Positions 18,945-26,886 of a stretch of 50,613 nt of DNA are shown here, one piece after another; within the stretch, counting starts at the first letter, position 1, and every line of letters begins with the position of its first letter. The notes under the pieces are model-generated. The model saw only the letters and a program-made list of their open reading frames with translations, was not told the DNA's origin and did no database searches. Origin of the DNA: Stenotrophomonas beteli (GTDB lineage Bacteria > Pseudomonadota > Gammaproteobacteria > Xanthomonadales > Xanthomonadaceae). Made by a program: the position numbers and the translations under genes. The stretch covers positions 1-50,613 of the forward strand of contig NZ_LLXV01000030.1 of assembly GCF_001431665.1 (NCBI RefSeq). The letters are read 5' to 3'.

Positions 18945-19882
18945 TGAGCAAGATTCTCGTCATCGCCGAGCACCACGACGGCAGGCTCAACGCCGCCACC
19001 GCCAAGACCGTCAGCGCAGCGGCCGCCATCAGCGGCGCCAGCATCGACGTGCTGGTGCTGGCCGCCGATCCGGCCGCCGTCGCCGCCGAAGCGGCGAAGA
19101 TCGCTGGTGTCGCCAAGGTCCTGACCGTGGCCAACGCCGCCAACGCACAGGCCATCGCCCAGGTGCTGGCCCCGCAGATCGCACAGCTGGCCAAGGGCTA
19201 TACCCACGTGTTCGGCCCGTCGACCACCTTCGGCAAGGACCTGATGCCGTGCGTGGCCGCCCTGCTCGGCGTCAACCAGGTCTCCGACCTGATGAGCGTG
19301 GAAGGCAGCCACACCTTCAAGCGCCCGATCTACGCCGGCAACGCGATCATCACCGTGGAAGCCCCGGCCGACCAGATCGTGGTCGCCACCGTGCGCGCCG
19401 CCTCCTGGCCGGAAGCCGCCCAGGGTGGCAACGCCACCGTGGAAGCGGCCAGCGTGGATGCGGCCCTGCCGACCCACACCCGTTTCGTCGGACTGGCCGC
19501 TGCTGCCAGCGACCGCCCGGACCTGCAGGCCGCCAAGCGCGTGGTCTCCGGTGGCCGTGGCGTCGGCTCGGAAGAGAACTTCAAGGTCATCTTCCAGCTG
19601 GCCGACAAGCTCGGTGCCGCCGTCGGTGCCTCGCGCGCCGCCGTCGATGCCGGCTACGTGCCCAGCGACCTGCAGGTCGGCCAGACCGGCAAGATCATCG
19701 CGCCGGAGCTGTACGTGGCCGTGGGCATCAGTGGTGCGATCCAGCACCTGACCGGCATCAAGGACGCCGGTACGATCGTGGCGATCAACAAGGACGGCGA
19801 CGCGCCGATCTTCGAGATTGCCGATATCGGCCTGGTGGGGGATCTGTTTGCGATCCTGCCGGAGCTGGAAAAGGCGCTCTGA
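18944..19882 (+). CDS. etfA: Electron transfer flavoprotein, alpha subunit
   Basis: Large FAD-binding ETF subunit (312 residues). The C-terminal FAD domain shows [13 protein letters not shown] near 201-213, [20 protein letters not shown] and the terminal [20 protein letters not shown]. The start at 18944 overlaps the etfB stop; the frame is open further upstream but only as a shadow of etfB. A strong hairpin follows the stop. Confidence 0.96.
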   Translation: MSKILVIAEHHDGRLNAATAKTVSAAAAISGASIDVLVLAADPAAVAAEAAKIAGVAKVLTVANAANAQAIAQVLAPQIAQLAKGYTHVFGPSTTFGKDLMPCVAALLGVNQVSDLMSVEGSHTFKRPIYAGNAIITVEAPADQIVVATVRAASWPEAAQGGNATVEAASVDAALPTHTRFVGLAAAASDRPDLQAAKRVVSGGRGVGSEENFKVIFQLADKLGAAVGASRAAVDAGYVPSDLQVGQTGKIIAPELYVAVGISGAIQHLTGIKDAGTIVAINKDGDAPIFEIADIGLVGDLFAILPELEKAL

Positions 19883-19889
19883 CTCAAGC

Positions 19890-19919
19890 GACGGCGGCGG
19901 CGCCTGCGCCGCCGCCGTC
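19890..19919 (+). terminator. Hairpin after etfBA
   Basis: Perfect 13-bp stem GACGGCGGCGGCG / CGCCGCCGCCGTC around CCTG, seven bases after the etfA stop. No T-run follows, so termination is likely but unproven. Confidence 0.6.
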
Positions 19920-19942
19920 ATGCCGGACCCTGCCCGGGCGTC

Positions 19943-19948
19943 TATACT
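19943..19948 (+). promoter_or_regulatory. Likely -10 box of the acyl-sugar operon
   Basis: TATACT matches the -10 consensus at five of six positions, 90 bases before the first O-antigen gene and after the etf hairpin. No good -35 box was found, and no ops/JUMPstart element (GGCGGTAG) was seen. Confidence 0.4.
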
Positions 19949-20037
19949 CTTCCGTTGTCGGATTTACCCCCTGCAGGCGGATGCGCCGGCGCGATGGATC
20001 CGATTTCCCTGAAGATGGCGCCGAGGCCCACCACCCC

Positions 20038-21009
20038 ATGACCGCTGTTCCGCCTTCCCCTCCGCAGCCGCCGGTCGAACTGTCGGTCGTCGCGCCTGTC
20101 TATGGCTGTAAAGGGTGCCTGGAAGATCTCGTCGATCAAGTCCAGGCTGCGGCAGGATCCATGGGCGTGTCGTTCGAGATGATCCTGGTCGACGACGCCA
20201 GCCCTGACGGCGCATGGCCGCGCATCCAGGAGCTGGCCGCCAGCCGGCCTTGGCTCAAGGGCTTGAAGCTCTCGCGAAATTTCGGGCAGCACTCGGCCAT
20301 TTCAGCCGGCATCGAGCATGCCCAGGGCCGTTGGACGGTCGTCATGGATTGCGACCTGCAGGATGTTCCTGCAGAAATTCCCGGCCTGTACCGCAAGGCG
20401 GTGGATGAGCAGTTTGAAGCCGTGTTCGCGCAGCGGATACAGCGCATGGACACCCCGCTCAAGCGCCTCTCGTCGTGGGGGTTCTTTGCGGTGCTGGGCT
20501 GGCTGACCGGCGTTCCGCAGGACCCTTCCACGGCCAATTTCGGCATTTTCCACCGCAAGGTCATCGACGCGGTCTGTGCAATGCCGGAACGTGATCGCTC
20601 GTTCCCGTTGATGGTGAAATGGGCCGGCTTCCGCACGGGCAAGCTTCCCGTACGCCACCAGCAGCGCGCAGAGGGTGAATCGTCCTACACCCTGCGGCGC
20701 CTGTTGCGGCTGGCCATGAACATCGCCCTGGGGTACTCGGAGAAGCCGCTGCGCATGGTGGCCGGCACTGGCATGTTCTGCGCGCTGGTCGCCTTCGTCA
20801 TGGTGGCCATCAGCATCTGGCGATGGTGGGACGGCGACATCCAGGTTGCGGGTTACACCTCGATCATCGCCGCAATCTGGCTGATTGGCGGCTTGATGAT
20901 GTTCTCCATGGGCGTTGTGGGGCTGTACGTCGGCCAGGTCTTCCGCAATGTGCAACGGCGCCCCTACTACATCGTCTCTGAAACGACCGTTCGCGGAGAA
21001 GCTCCATGA
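20038..21009 (+). CDS. GtrB/ArnC-like GT2 glycosyltransferase (polyprenyl-phosphate sugar synthase)
   Basis: First gene of the plus-strand O-antigen operon. The 323-residue protein has a GT2 domain (ELSVVAPVYGCKGCLEDL at 14-31, VDDASPDG at 51-58, metal/sugar motif DCDLQD at 104-109) and two C-terminal membrane segments (about 240-262 and 273-302). The plan matches GtrB, ArnC and DPM-type enzymes that transfer a sugar to undecaprenyl phosphate. The probable donor is the dTDP-amino sugar made by this operon, which is inferred from context. The start is uncertain: an in-frame ATG at 19981 is possible, but the ATG at 20038 leads directly into the conserved domain. Confidence 0.88.
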   Translation: MTAVPPSPPQPPVELSVVAPVYGCKGCLEDLVDQVQAAAGSMGVSFEMILVDDASPDGAWPRIQELAASRPWLKGLKLSRNFGQHSAISAGIEHAQGRWTVVMDCDLQDVPAEIPGLYRKAVDEQFEAVFAQRIQRMDTPLKRLSSWGFFAVLGWLTGVPQDPSTANFGIFHRKVIDAVCAMPERDRSFPLMVKWAGFRTGKLPVRHQQRAEGESSYTLRRLLRLAMNIALGYSEKPLRMVAGTGMFCALVAFVMVAISIWRWWDGDIQVAGYTSIIAAIWLIGGLMMFSMGVVGLYVGQVFRNVQRRPYYIVSETTVRGEAP

Positions 21010-21767
21010 GCCACCTGTCTCTGCAGGCAGGCGGCAGCGTGGTCGAGGCGCGCCTGACGCCCTGGGATGAGCGCGCGCTGGGCTGCACCACTGCCGAGAT
21101 CGTCCGTTTGGATGCGGCCACCACGGACCAGGCGGCCGCAATGCTGGACCAGGCCCAGGCCTGGGCCAGGCAGCAGGGTGTCCACTACCTGTTCGGTCGC
21201 ATCGATGCCAATGCGCATGCGTTGCGTGCTGCGGTGCTCGGCTGTGGTTTCCAGTTCGTTGAAACGTCACTGACCGTGTCACGCAGCGGCATGGGGCAAC
21301 TGCCTGCGGTCCCGCGCGGGATGCTGCCTACGCTGCGGCCGGCGGTTGCTGCGGACATTCCATTGCTGCGGTCCATCGCCGCCGACGACTTCGGGCATGG
21401 TCGTTTTCTGGAAGATCCTGCCATCGACCCTGCACACGCACGTCTTCGCACCGCCAACTGGATCGAGGACCTGGTCAACGCCCAGCTGGTCCAAACCGCG
21501 GAATCACGCGGCCGTGTCATTGGCTTCCATGCAGAACGTGTCTTCGCCGACGAGCACAGGGCAGAGCTGCTGCTGACCGGTGCAGCCGCCCCGTACGCCA
21601 TGCTGGCCATGCCGCTATGGGTCACGGCCCTGCAATCGCTGGCTTCCAGGGATATCCAGCGCTGCACGACGCTGGTGTCCGCCGCCAATACCGGCATCAT
21701 CAATCTGTATGCCCGGCTTGGCTTCCAATTCAATTCATCTCTTAACGGGTTCCGGAAATTCCTATGA
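21006..21767 (+). CDS. WecD-like GNAT N-acyltransferase
   Basis: A 253-residue GNAT-fold protein resembling WecD/RffC, which acetylates dTDP-Fuc4N. Residues 1-105 are a poorly conserved N-terminal half. Residues 110-250 form the GNAT domain, with LRPAVAADIPLLRSIAADDF, the WecD-like GHGRFLEDPAI, and NTGIINLYARLGFQF near the end. WecE, the enzyme that makes the WecD substrate in enterobacteria, is encoded six genes downstream. Directly next comes an acyl carrier protein, so the donor may be acyl-ACP rather than acetyl-CoA, which is an inference. It overlaps both neighbours by four bases. Confidence 0.75.
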   Translation: MSHLSLQAGGSVVEARLTPWDERALGCTTAEIVRLDAATTDQAAAMLDQAQAWARQQGVHYLFGRIDANAHALRAAVLGCGFQFVETSLTVSRSGMGQLPAVPRGMLPTLRPAVAADIPLLRSIAADDFGHGRFLEDPAIDPAHARLRTANWIEDLVNAQLVQTAESRGRVIGFHAERVFADEHRAELLLTGAAAPYAMLAMPLWVTALQSLASRDIQRCTTLVSAANTGIINLYARLGFQFNSSLNGFRKFL

Positions 21768-22012
21768 GCAACTCCAGCAACGAAGACCAGGTTGTAGCCG
21801 TGTTCGCCCGCGTGTTGGGCATCGATGCCTCCCAGGTGACTGACGAACTGCGTTACAACACCATTCCGCAGTGGGATTCGATCGCGCACATGTCCGTGGT
21901 CGCCGCACTGGAAGAAGCGTTCAACGTCATGATCGACATGGACGAAGTGATCGACATGAGCTCGGTCGGCAAGGCGCGTGAAATCCTGCGCAAGCACGGC
22001 GCTGCTGTCTGA
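21764..22012 (+). CDS. Dedicated acyl carrier protein
   Basis: An 82-residue acidic four-helix ACP. The phosphopantetheine serine is S39 in PQWDSIAHM, a variant of the usual DSL motif. The LRYNTIPQWDS spacing is typical of discrete ACPs in glycan and secondary-metabolite loci. Its start overlaps the WecD-like stop as ATGA, and the reductase gene follows two bases after its stop. It is unlikely to be the fatty-acid AcpP, whose motif is DSLDTVE and whose gene normally lies in the fab cluster. A phosphopantetheinyl transferase must be supplied from elsewhere. Confidence 0.92.
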   Translation: MSNSSNEDQVVAVFARVLGIDASQVTDELRYNTIPQWDSIAHMSVVAALEEAFNVMIDMDEVIDMSSVGKAREILRKHGAAV

Positions 22013-22014
22013 CA

Positions 22015-22761
22015 ATGACGGGCACCCACGCTCCCGTTGTCCTGGTTACCGGGGCCTCACGAGGCATCGGCCGGGCCATCTGCGAACTGCTGGCAGCACA
22101 GCACGTCCAGCTGGTGATCGTCGCGCGCGATGACGACGCGCTGCGCGCGCTCGCCGCCGAGGTCACTGCACAGGGGGCACCGGAACCGATGGTCGCGGTC
22201 ATCGATCTGGCCGACGTCGATGCGGTGGCCGCCGTGTTCAAGCAGATATTCAACCAGTTCGGCCGCCTGGATGGGCTGGTGAACAACGCAGGGGTCCTGC
22301 ACGAAGGTCTTCTGGGCATGATCCGTGCCGAAGACATCGACCGCGTGCTGGCGGTGAATGTCAAAGCGCCGTTGATGATGATGCAGCATGCAAGCCGGAT
22401 GATGGCGCGAACCCGGAAGGGCAGCATCGTCAACCTCGTCTCGATCATGGGCGTCAATGGCGCTGCAGGATTGAGCCTGTATTCGGCAAGCAAGGCGGCG
22501 CTGGTCGGTGCAACCCGATCCGCGTCGAAGGAACTGGCTGCCAAGGGCATTCGCGTGAATGCGATTTCGCCGGGTTTCATCGATACCGACATGACCCGCG
22601 CCATGCCGCAGGCCGCCCACGCCAAGCGGGTGGAATCGATCGGCATGGGCCGCGCGGGAACGCCGCGCGAAGTGGCCGAGCTGGTCGCGTTCCTGCTCGG
22701 CGACAGCTCCGCCTACATCACCGGCCAGATCATCGGCATCGACGGACAGATGGTGGTCTGA
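22015..22761 (+). CDS. FabG-like short-chain dehydrogenase/reductase
   Basis: A 248-residue classical SDR with the NAD(P)-binding TGASRGIGRAI at 12-22, NNAGVLHEG near 86-94, the catalytic YSASKAALVG and the PGFIDTDMT C-terminal block. It is closest in pattern to 3-oxoacyl-ACP reductases, so reduction of a 3-keto group on the operon's ACP is plausible. Reduction of an aldehyde made by the LuxC-like enzyme is the other obvious option. There is no ketoacyl synthase in the operon. The next ATG follows immediately after the stop. Confidence 0.88.
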   Translation: MTGTHAPVVLVTGASRGIGRAICELLAAQHVQLVIVARDDDALRALAAEVTAQGAPEPMVAVIDLADVDAVAAVFKQIFNQFGRLDGLVNNAGVLHEGLLGMIRAEDIDRVLAVNVKAPLMMMQHASRMMARTRKGSIVNLVSIMGVNGAAGLSLYSASKAALVGATRSASKELAAKGIRVNAISPGFIDTDMTRAMPQAAHAKRVESIGMGRAGTPREVAELVAFLLGDSSAYITGQIIGIDGQMVV

Positions 22762-24159
22762 ATGCAGTTCTGGCAGTTGGCGCACGGCAACCGCACTGCG
22801 CTCATCGAGGGAACACGGACGCTCAGCTATGACGAACTGGGCGTGCTGGCCGATACCCTGGCCATGCACCTGCCCGCCGGGCGGGGCATGGGCGTGCTGG
22901 CGATGCCCAGCACGATCGACGCGGTCGCGCTCTATCTGGGCGCCCTGCGCAGTACCCGTCAGGTACCCCTGCTGATCCAGCCCGATGTCGACCCGGAGCT
23001 GCTGGACGCGCTGCTGACCCAGTACGCGCCGGACTGGCTTGCCATGCCGGGCACGGCGCCGGCGGGTTACCGGACGGTGCATGTCGCAGGCACTCTGGGC
23101 ATCCACCTGCGCGAAACCCACCTCACGCTCCCATCGCCGCATGGCGACCTGGCGCTGCTGCTGAGCACATCGGGCAGTACGGGTTCATCCAAGCTGGTGC
23201 GGTTGTCCGCGCAGGGCCTGGCCGCGAACACGGCATCGATCGTTGCCTATCTCGGCCTGGGTCCCGAAGACCGCGCCATCACCACATTGCCATTGGCCTA
23301 TTCGTTTGGCATGTCCATCCTCAACAGCCATCTGGGCTGTGGTGGCTGCGTGGTGCTGAGCGAAGACAGCCTGATGACCCGCGAGTTCTGGGAAGCCGCA
23401 CGCGGCAATGCGGTCACTTCCCTGTCCGGGGTTCCGGCCACCTACGAAATACTGCGCCGCATGGGCCTTGCGCGCCTGCAGCTGCCCAGCCTGCGCATGC
23501 TGACCCAGGCCGGTGGCCGCCTGCGCGACGAACTGGTCCAGTATTTTGCCGAGTCTGCCAAGGACCACGGCCTGCAGTTCTTCGTCATGTACGGCCAGAC
23601 TGAAGCCTCGCCCCGCATCAGCTATGTTCCCTCCGAGCGGCTGCTGGACAAGATCGGCAGCATCGGCATTGCGGTGCCGGGTGGTCGTATGCATGTCGAT
23701 GCGGAAAGCAGTGAACTGGTCTACGAGGGGCCCAATGTCATGATGGGCTATGCCACCTCGCGCGAAGAACTTGCGCGCCCCGACGAACTGCACGGCCTGC
23801 TTCGCACGGGCGATCTGGCCCGTGTGGATGACGAAGGGTTCCATTACATCACCGGGCGCGCCAAACGGTTCCTGAAGATCTCCGGCAACCGCGTCAATCT
23901 CGACGAAGTGGAAGCGATGCTGTCGACCGCGCTCGGCCGTCAGATCGCCTGCTCGGGCAATGACGACGATCTGGTCGTATTCAGCCATGGCGATGCCCCC
24001 GCCGCGCAGGACAACGTCCGCCAATTGGTGCAGGCGCGCTACAAGCTGTTCGGCGGCCTGGTCCGCTGCATCCATCTGGATTCGCTGCCGCTGCTGTCCA
24101 GCGGCAAGATCGACTATCTGTCGCTGCGGCAGCTCGCCGCGCAAGGAGCACGTCAATGA
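22762..24159 (+). CDS. Acyl-AMP ligase (ANL superfamily)
   Basis: A 465-residue adenylate-forming enzyme. The P-loop is STSGSTGSSK at 135-144, followed by YGQTEASPR near 276 and the C-terminal GDLARVDDEGFHYITGR hinge and SGNRVNLDEVE. It is short for an acyl-CoA synthetase and similar in size to the ligases that load ACPs in biosynthetic clusters. The likely role is to activate a free carboxylic acid and load it onto the neighbouring ACP. The substrate cannot be read from the sequence. It overlaps the LuxE-like gene by four bases. Confidence 0.87.
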   Translation: MQFWQLAHGNRTALIEGTRTLSYDELGVLADTLAMHLPAGRGMGVLAMPSTIDAVALYLGALRSTRQVPLLIQPDVDPELLDALLTQYAPDWLAMPGTAPAGYRTVHVAGTLGIHLRETHLTLPSPHGDLALLLSTSGSTGSSKLVRLSAQGLAANTASIVAYLGLGPEDRAITTLPLAYSFGMSILNSHLGCGGCVVLSEDSLMTREFWEAARGNAVTSLSGVPATYEILRRMGLARLQLPSLRMLTQAGGRLRDELVQYFAESAKDHGLQFFVMYGQTEASPRISYVPSERLLDKIGSIGIAVPGGRMHVDAESSELVYEGPNVMMGYATSREELARPDELHGLLRTGDLARVDDEGFHYITGRAKRFLKISGNRVNLDEVEAMLSTALGRQIACSGNDDDLVVFSHGDAPAAQDNVRQLVQARYKLFGGLVRCIHLDSLPLLSSGKIDYLSLRQLAAQGARQ

Positions 24160-25259
24160 ACGCAGGCACGGACAGTTCGCTGGCAGCGGCTGCGCTGGAA
24201 GCGGAGGTCTATGGGCTGGGCCGCCAGGCCAAGCGCGAATGGCTGCTGGACGGCCTGCAGTCGCTCACCCGGCATCACCACCTGTCCTGCCCGCCCTACC
24301 GCGCCATGCTCGATGCATTGTGGCGCGGCGGCCAGGCGGACTCGCTGGAATCGCTGCCCTGGCTGCCGGTCCGGCTGTTCAAGCAGATCGACCTGAAGAG
24401 CGTCGCCGACGACCAGGTACTGCGCACGCTGGTTTCCAGCGGCACCACGGGCGCGGCCGTCTCGAGGATCTTCCTCGATGCGGAAACCGCACGCGCGCAG
24501 ACCCGCGCCCTGACGCGGATCTTCTCCCACTTTGCCGGCAACCGCCGGATGCGCATGCTGGTGGTCGACGACGACTCGTTCCTGCGCGATCGCAGCCGCT
24601 TCAACGCGCGCGCAGCCGGCATTCTGGGCTTCTCCAACTTCGGCCGCGACCATCTGTACCTGCTCGACGAACAGCTGCAGCCCGACTGGGCAGCACTGGC
24701 GCACTGGCTGGCCAAAGCCCCGGACGAACCGGTACTGCTGTTCGGCTTCACCTCCATCGTCTGGCAGTCCTTTGTCCAGGCTGCCGCACGCGACGGCGTG
24801 ACGCTGCGCTTCCCCGAAGGCAGCATGCTGGTGCATGGCGGCGGCTGGAAGAAGATGGACGAACAGAAGGTCGACAATGCCGCTTACAAGGCCTCGCTCT
24901 CCAGCACCTTCGGTATTGATCGCGTCCACAATTATTACGGCATGGTCGAGCAGGTCGGATCGATTTTCTTCGAGTGCGAGCACGGTCATCTTCATGCACC
25001 GGCTTATGCCGATGTGATCATTCGTGACCTGCAGGATCTCAGCCCAACAGCCAATGGAACCGCAGGTGCCGTGCAGGTGCTGAGCCTGCTGCCTGGCAGC
25101 TACCCGGGGCACAGCCTGCTCACCGAAGACCTGGGCGTGATCCACGGCGAGGACGATTGCCCTTGCGGTCGGCTCGGGAAGCATTTCAGCGTACTGGGCC
25201 GCATCAAGAACGTTGAAGTCCGCGGCTGCAGCGACACACGAACGGTACCCCGCGCATGA
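24156..25259 (+). CDS. LuxE-like acyl-protein synthetase
   Basis: A 367-residue protein of the LuxE family. In luminous bacteria LuxE activates a fatty acid with ATP, holds it on a cysteine and passes it to LuxC. The adenylate motif SSGTTG lies at 94-99, with HNYYGMVEQVGSIFFEC near 265 and CPCGRLG at 335-341. Cys358, nine residues from the C-terminus, is in a position like the acyl-accepting Cys364 of Vibrio harveyi LuxE, which supports but does not prove activity. The luxC-like gene directly overlaps it, and luxAB are absent. Confidence 0.88.
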   Translation: MNAGTDSSLAAAALEAEVYGLGRQAKREWLLDGLQSLTRHHHLSCPPYRAMLDALWRGGQADSLESLPWLPVRLFKQIDLKSVADDQVLRTLVSSGTTGAAVSRIFLDAETARAQTRALTRIFSHFAGNRRMRMLVVDDDSFLRDRSRFNARAAGILGFSNFGRDHLYLLDEQLQPDWAALAHWLAKAPDEPVLLFGFTSIVWQSFVQAAARDGVTLRFPEGSMLVHGGGWKKMDEQKVDNAAYKASLSSTFGIDRVHNYYGMVEQVGSIFFECEHGHLHAPAYADVIIRDLQDLSPTANGTAGAVQVLSLLPGSYPGHSLLTEDLGVIHGEDDCPCGRLGKHFSVLGRIKNVEVRGCSDTRTVPRA

Positions 25260-26482
25260 CACAGATCCTGTTTTCCATTGACGCAGACGCAGCGCTGCCG
25301 GATCAGCTGGCGCGCCTGGCCACGCTGCCGCCGCTGTCACCTTTCAGTGCGGAGGCGCGCGCGTTCGTTGCCGATTTCGCACGACGTGTGTTCGCGCTGC
25401 CGGTGCTGCGCGAGCATCCCGAACTGGCGACGCTGGCACACTGGTTCCGTCCGGCGGCGCAGGAGCAGCTGTCGCGGCGCCTGCTGGCGCCGTCCACCGA
25501 ACACCTGCTGGCACGTGGCCTGGTGTTCCATCTTGCGCCGGCCAACGTCGATGTGCTGTTCGCCTATGCCTGGCTGATGTCCGTGCTGGCCGGCAATCGC
25601 AACGTAGCCCGCCTGTCGCAGAAGCACAGTCCCCAACGCGAGGCACTGGTCTCGATCCTGCACGCCATGCGCGAGGAAGGACTGCATGCCGACGTCCTGC
25701 AGCGCAGCGTGCTGCTGACCTATCCGCATGATGACGCGGTGACTACGTTGATCTCCCGCAGCTGCCATGCGCGGATCATCTGGGGCGGCGACGCAACGGT
25801 CGCCAAGATCCGTTCCTTGCCGCTGGCGCCGTTGGCCGTTGAACTCGCCTTCCCGGATCGATTCGGTGTGGCAGCCATCGATGCCGCGCATGTACTGCAG
25901 AGCAGCGACGCGGACCTGCAGCAGCTTGCCCACCGGTTCGTCAACGATGTTCTCTGGTTCGGCCAGCAGGCGTGCTCTTCACCCCGCACCCTGTACTGGG
26001 TTGGCGCGCAGGAAACAGTGGAGGCCGCGCGTGCACGGTTCTGGCCTGCGGTACGCTCGCAATCCGGCGCCGTCGCAGATGAGCCCGCCGCGATGATGGC
26101 CCGGGTGACCGATGCCCACCTGATGGCCGCACTCTCCTCCGATGGCCTGCATTCGGGCACGTCACTGGGCACCTATCCCCTTACGCTCGATGCAGCCCGC
26201 GCCGATGGAAACCTGCGCGAGCTGCAGAGTGGCCACGGGCTGGTGGTGGACGTTCAGTTGGACACGCTGGAAGCACTGGCGCCACAGCTGGATGATCGCG
26301 ACCAGACGCTCGTCGTGCAGGGTTTCCCGCGGGAATCGCTGATCAAGCTGCTTGACCGGCTCGGTAATCGTGCCATCGACCGCATCGTGCCTTTCGGCCG
26401 CGCACTCGACTTCCACCCGGTCTGGGACGGCACCGACCTGCTGGACGTGCTGACCCGCAAGATCACCCTGCCAGGGAACTGA
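25256..26482 (+). CDS. LuxC-like acyl-CoA/acyl-protein reductase
   Basis: A 408-residue member of the LuxC family, which reduces an enzyme-bound acyl group to an aldehyde with NADPH. The ALDH-like nucleotide region includes LVFHLAPANVDVLFAYAWL at 89-107 and AGNRNVARLS. The catalytic cysteine is Cys240 in FGQQACSSP, as in LuxC. The C-terminal block HPVWDGTDLLDVLTRKI matches the family end. Together with the LuxE-like protein it would form a fatty-acid-reductase pair. Why an aldehyde is needed in an O-antigen locus is unknown. Confidence 0.9.
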   Translation: MTQILFSIDADAALPDQLARLATLPPLSPFSAEARAFVADFARRVFALPVLREHPELATLAHWFRPAAQEQLSRRLLAPSTEHLLARGLVFHLAPANVDVLFAYAWLMSVLAGNRNVARLSQKHSPQREALVSILHAMREEGLHADVLQRSVLLTYPHDDAVTTLISRSCHARIIWGGDATVAKIRSLPLAPLAVELAFPDRFGVAAIDAAHVLQSSDADLQQLAHRFVNDVLWFGQQACSSPRTLYWVGAQETVEAARARFWPAVRSQSGAVADEPAAMMARVTDAHLMAALSSDGLHSGTSLGTYPLTLDAARADGNLRELQSGHGLVVDVQLDTLEALAPQLDDRDQTLVVQGFPRESLIKLLDRLGNRAIDRIVPFGRALDFHPVWDGTDLLDVLTRKITLPGN

Positions 26483-26486
26483 GACG

Positions 26487-26852
26487 ATGAGCTACCTCTT
26501 CATCGCGTTGACGATCATGCTGACGGTCTACGGCCAGCTGATCCTGAAGTGGCAGGTAGGCGTCCACGGCCACCTGCTTTCCGCGCCGCTGCAGCCGTTG
26601 AACGTGCTGCAACTGCTGCTCAAGCCATGGGTCATTTCCGCCTTTGCGGCAGCCTTCGGTGCATCGCTGTGCTGGATGGCGGCCATCAGCAAGATGCCGA
26701 TCAGCCGGGCCTACCCGTACATGGCGATCAATTTCTTCCTGGTTGCGCTGTTTGCCAGCGTGATCTTCCGTGAGCAGCTGGATGGATACAAGATCGCCGG
26801 AACGCTGATCATCATGCTGGGTGTGGTCGTGCTGTCACGATCGGTCGCCTGA
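26487..26852 (+). CDS. Small four-helix membrane protein (SMR/ArnE-ArnF-like)
   Basis: A 121-residue protein with four predicted membrane helices (about 2-20, 45-65, 70-90 and 98-118) of the EamA/SMR type, including SRAYPYMAINFFLVALFASVIF. The same fold serves small multidrug exporters and the ArnE/ArnF pair proposed to flip undecaprenyl-phosphate-aminoarabinose. Position between a GtrB-like GT2 and a large membrane protein favours flipping of the lipid-linked sugar. It starts four bases after the LuxC-like stop. Only one such gene is present; homodimerisation would be needed. Confidence 0.82.
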   Translation: MSYLFIALTIMLTVYGQLILKWQVGVHGHLLSAPLQPLNVLQLLLKPWVISAFAAAFGASLCWMAAISKMPISRAYPYMAINFFLVALFASVIFREQLDGYKIAGTLIIMLGVVVLSRSVA

Positions 26853-26875
26853 CACCATTCCAACGCCCACCCTGC

Positions 26876-26879
26876 GAGG
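26876..26879 (+). promoter_or_regulatory. Ribosome binding site deciding the TTG start of wecE
   Basis: GAGG seven bases before the TTG at 26887. Confidence 0.65.
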
Positions 26880-26886
26880 CACACTC

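Noticed and set aside
19981..20037. Earlier in-frame start for the first O-antigen GT2 gene
   Set aside because: The extra 19 residues are hydrophilic and low in similarity, and no ribosome site precedes 19981. It remains possible, so the start is flagged as uncertain.
24156..26482. Bioluminescence operon
   Set aside because: Only LuxE- and LuxC-like genes are present. luxA, luxB and luxD are missing, and the neighbours are sugar genes.
26487..26852. Small multidrug resistance exporter
   Set aside because: The fold fits, but the place inside a glycan operon between sugar-transfer genes makes a lipid-sugar flippase more likely.
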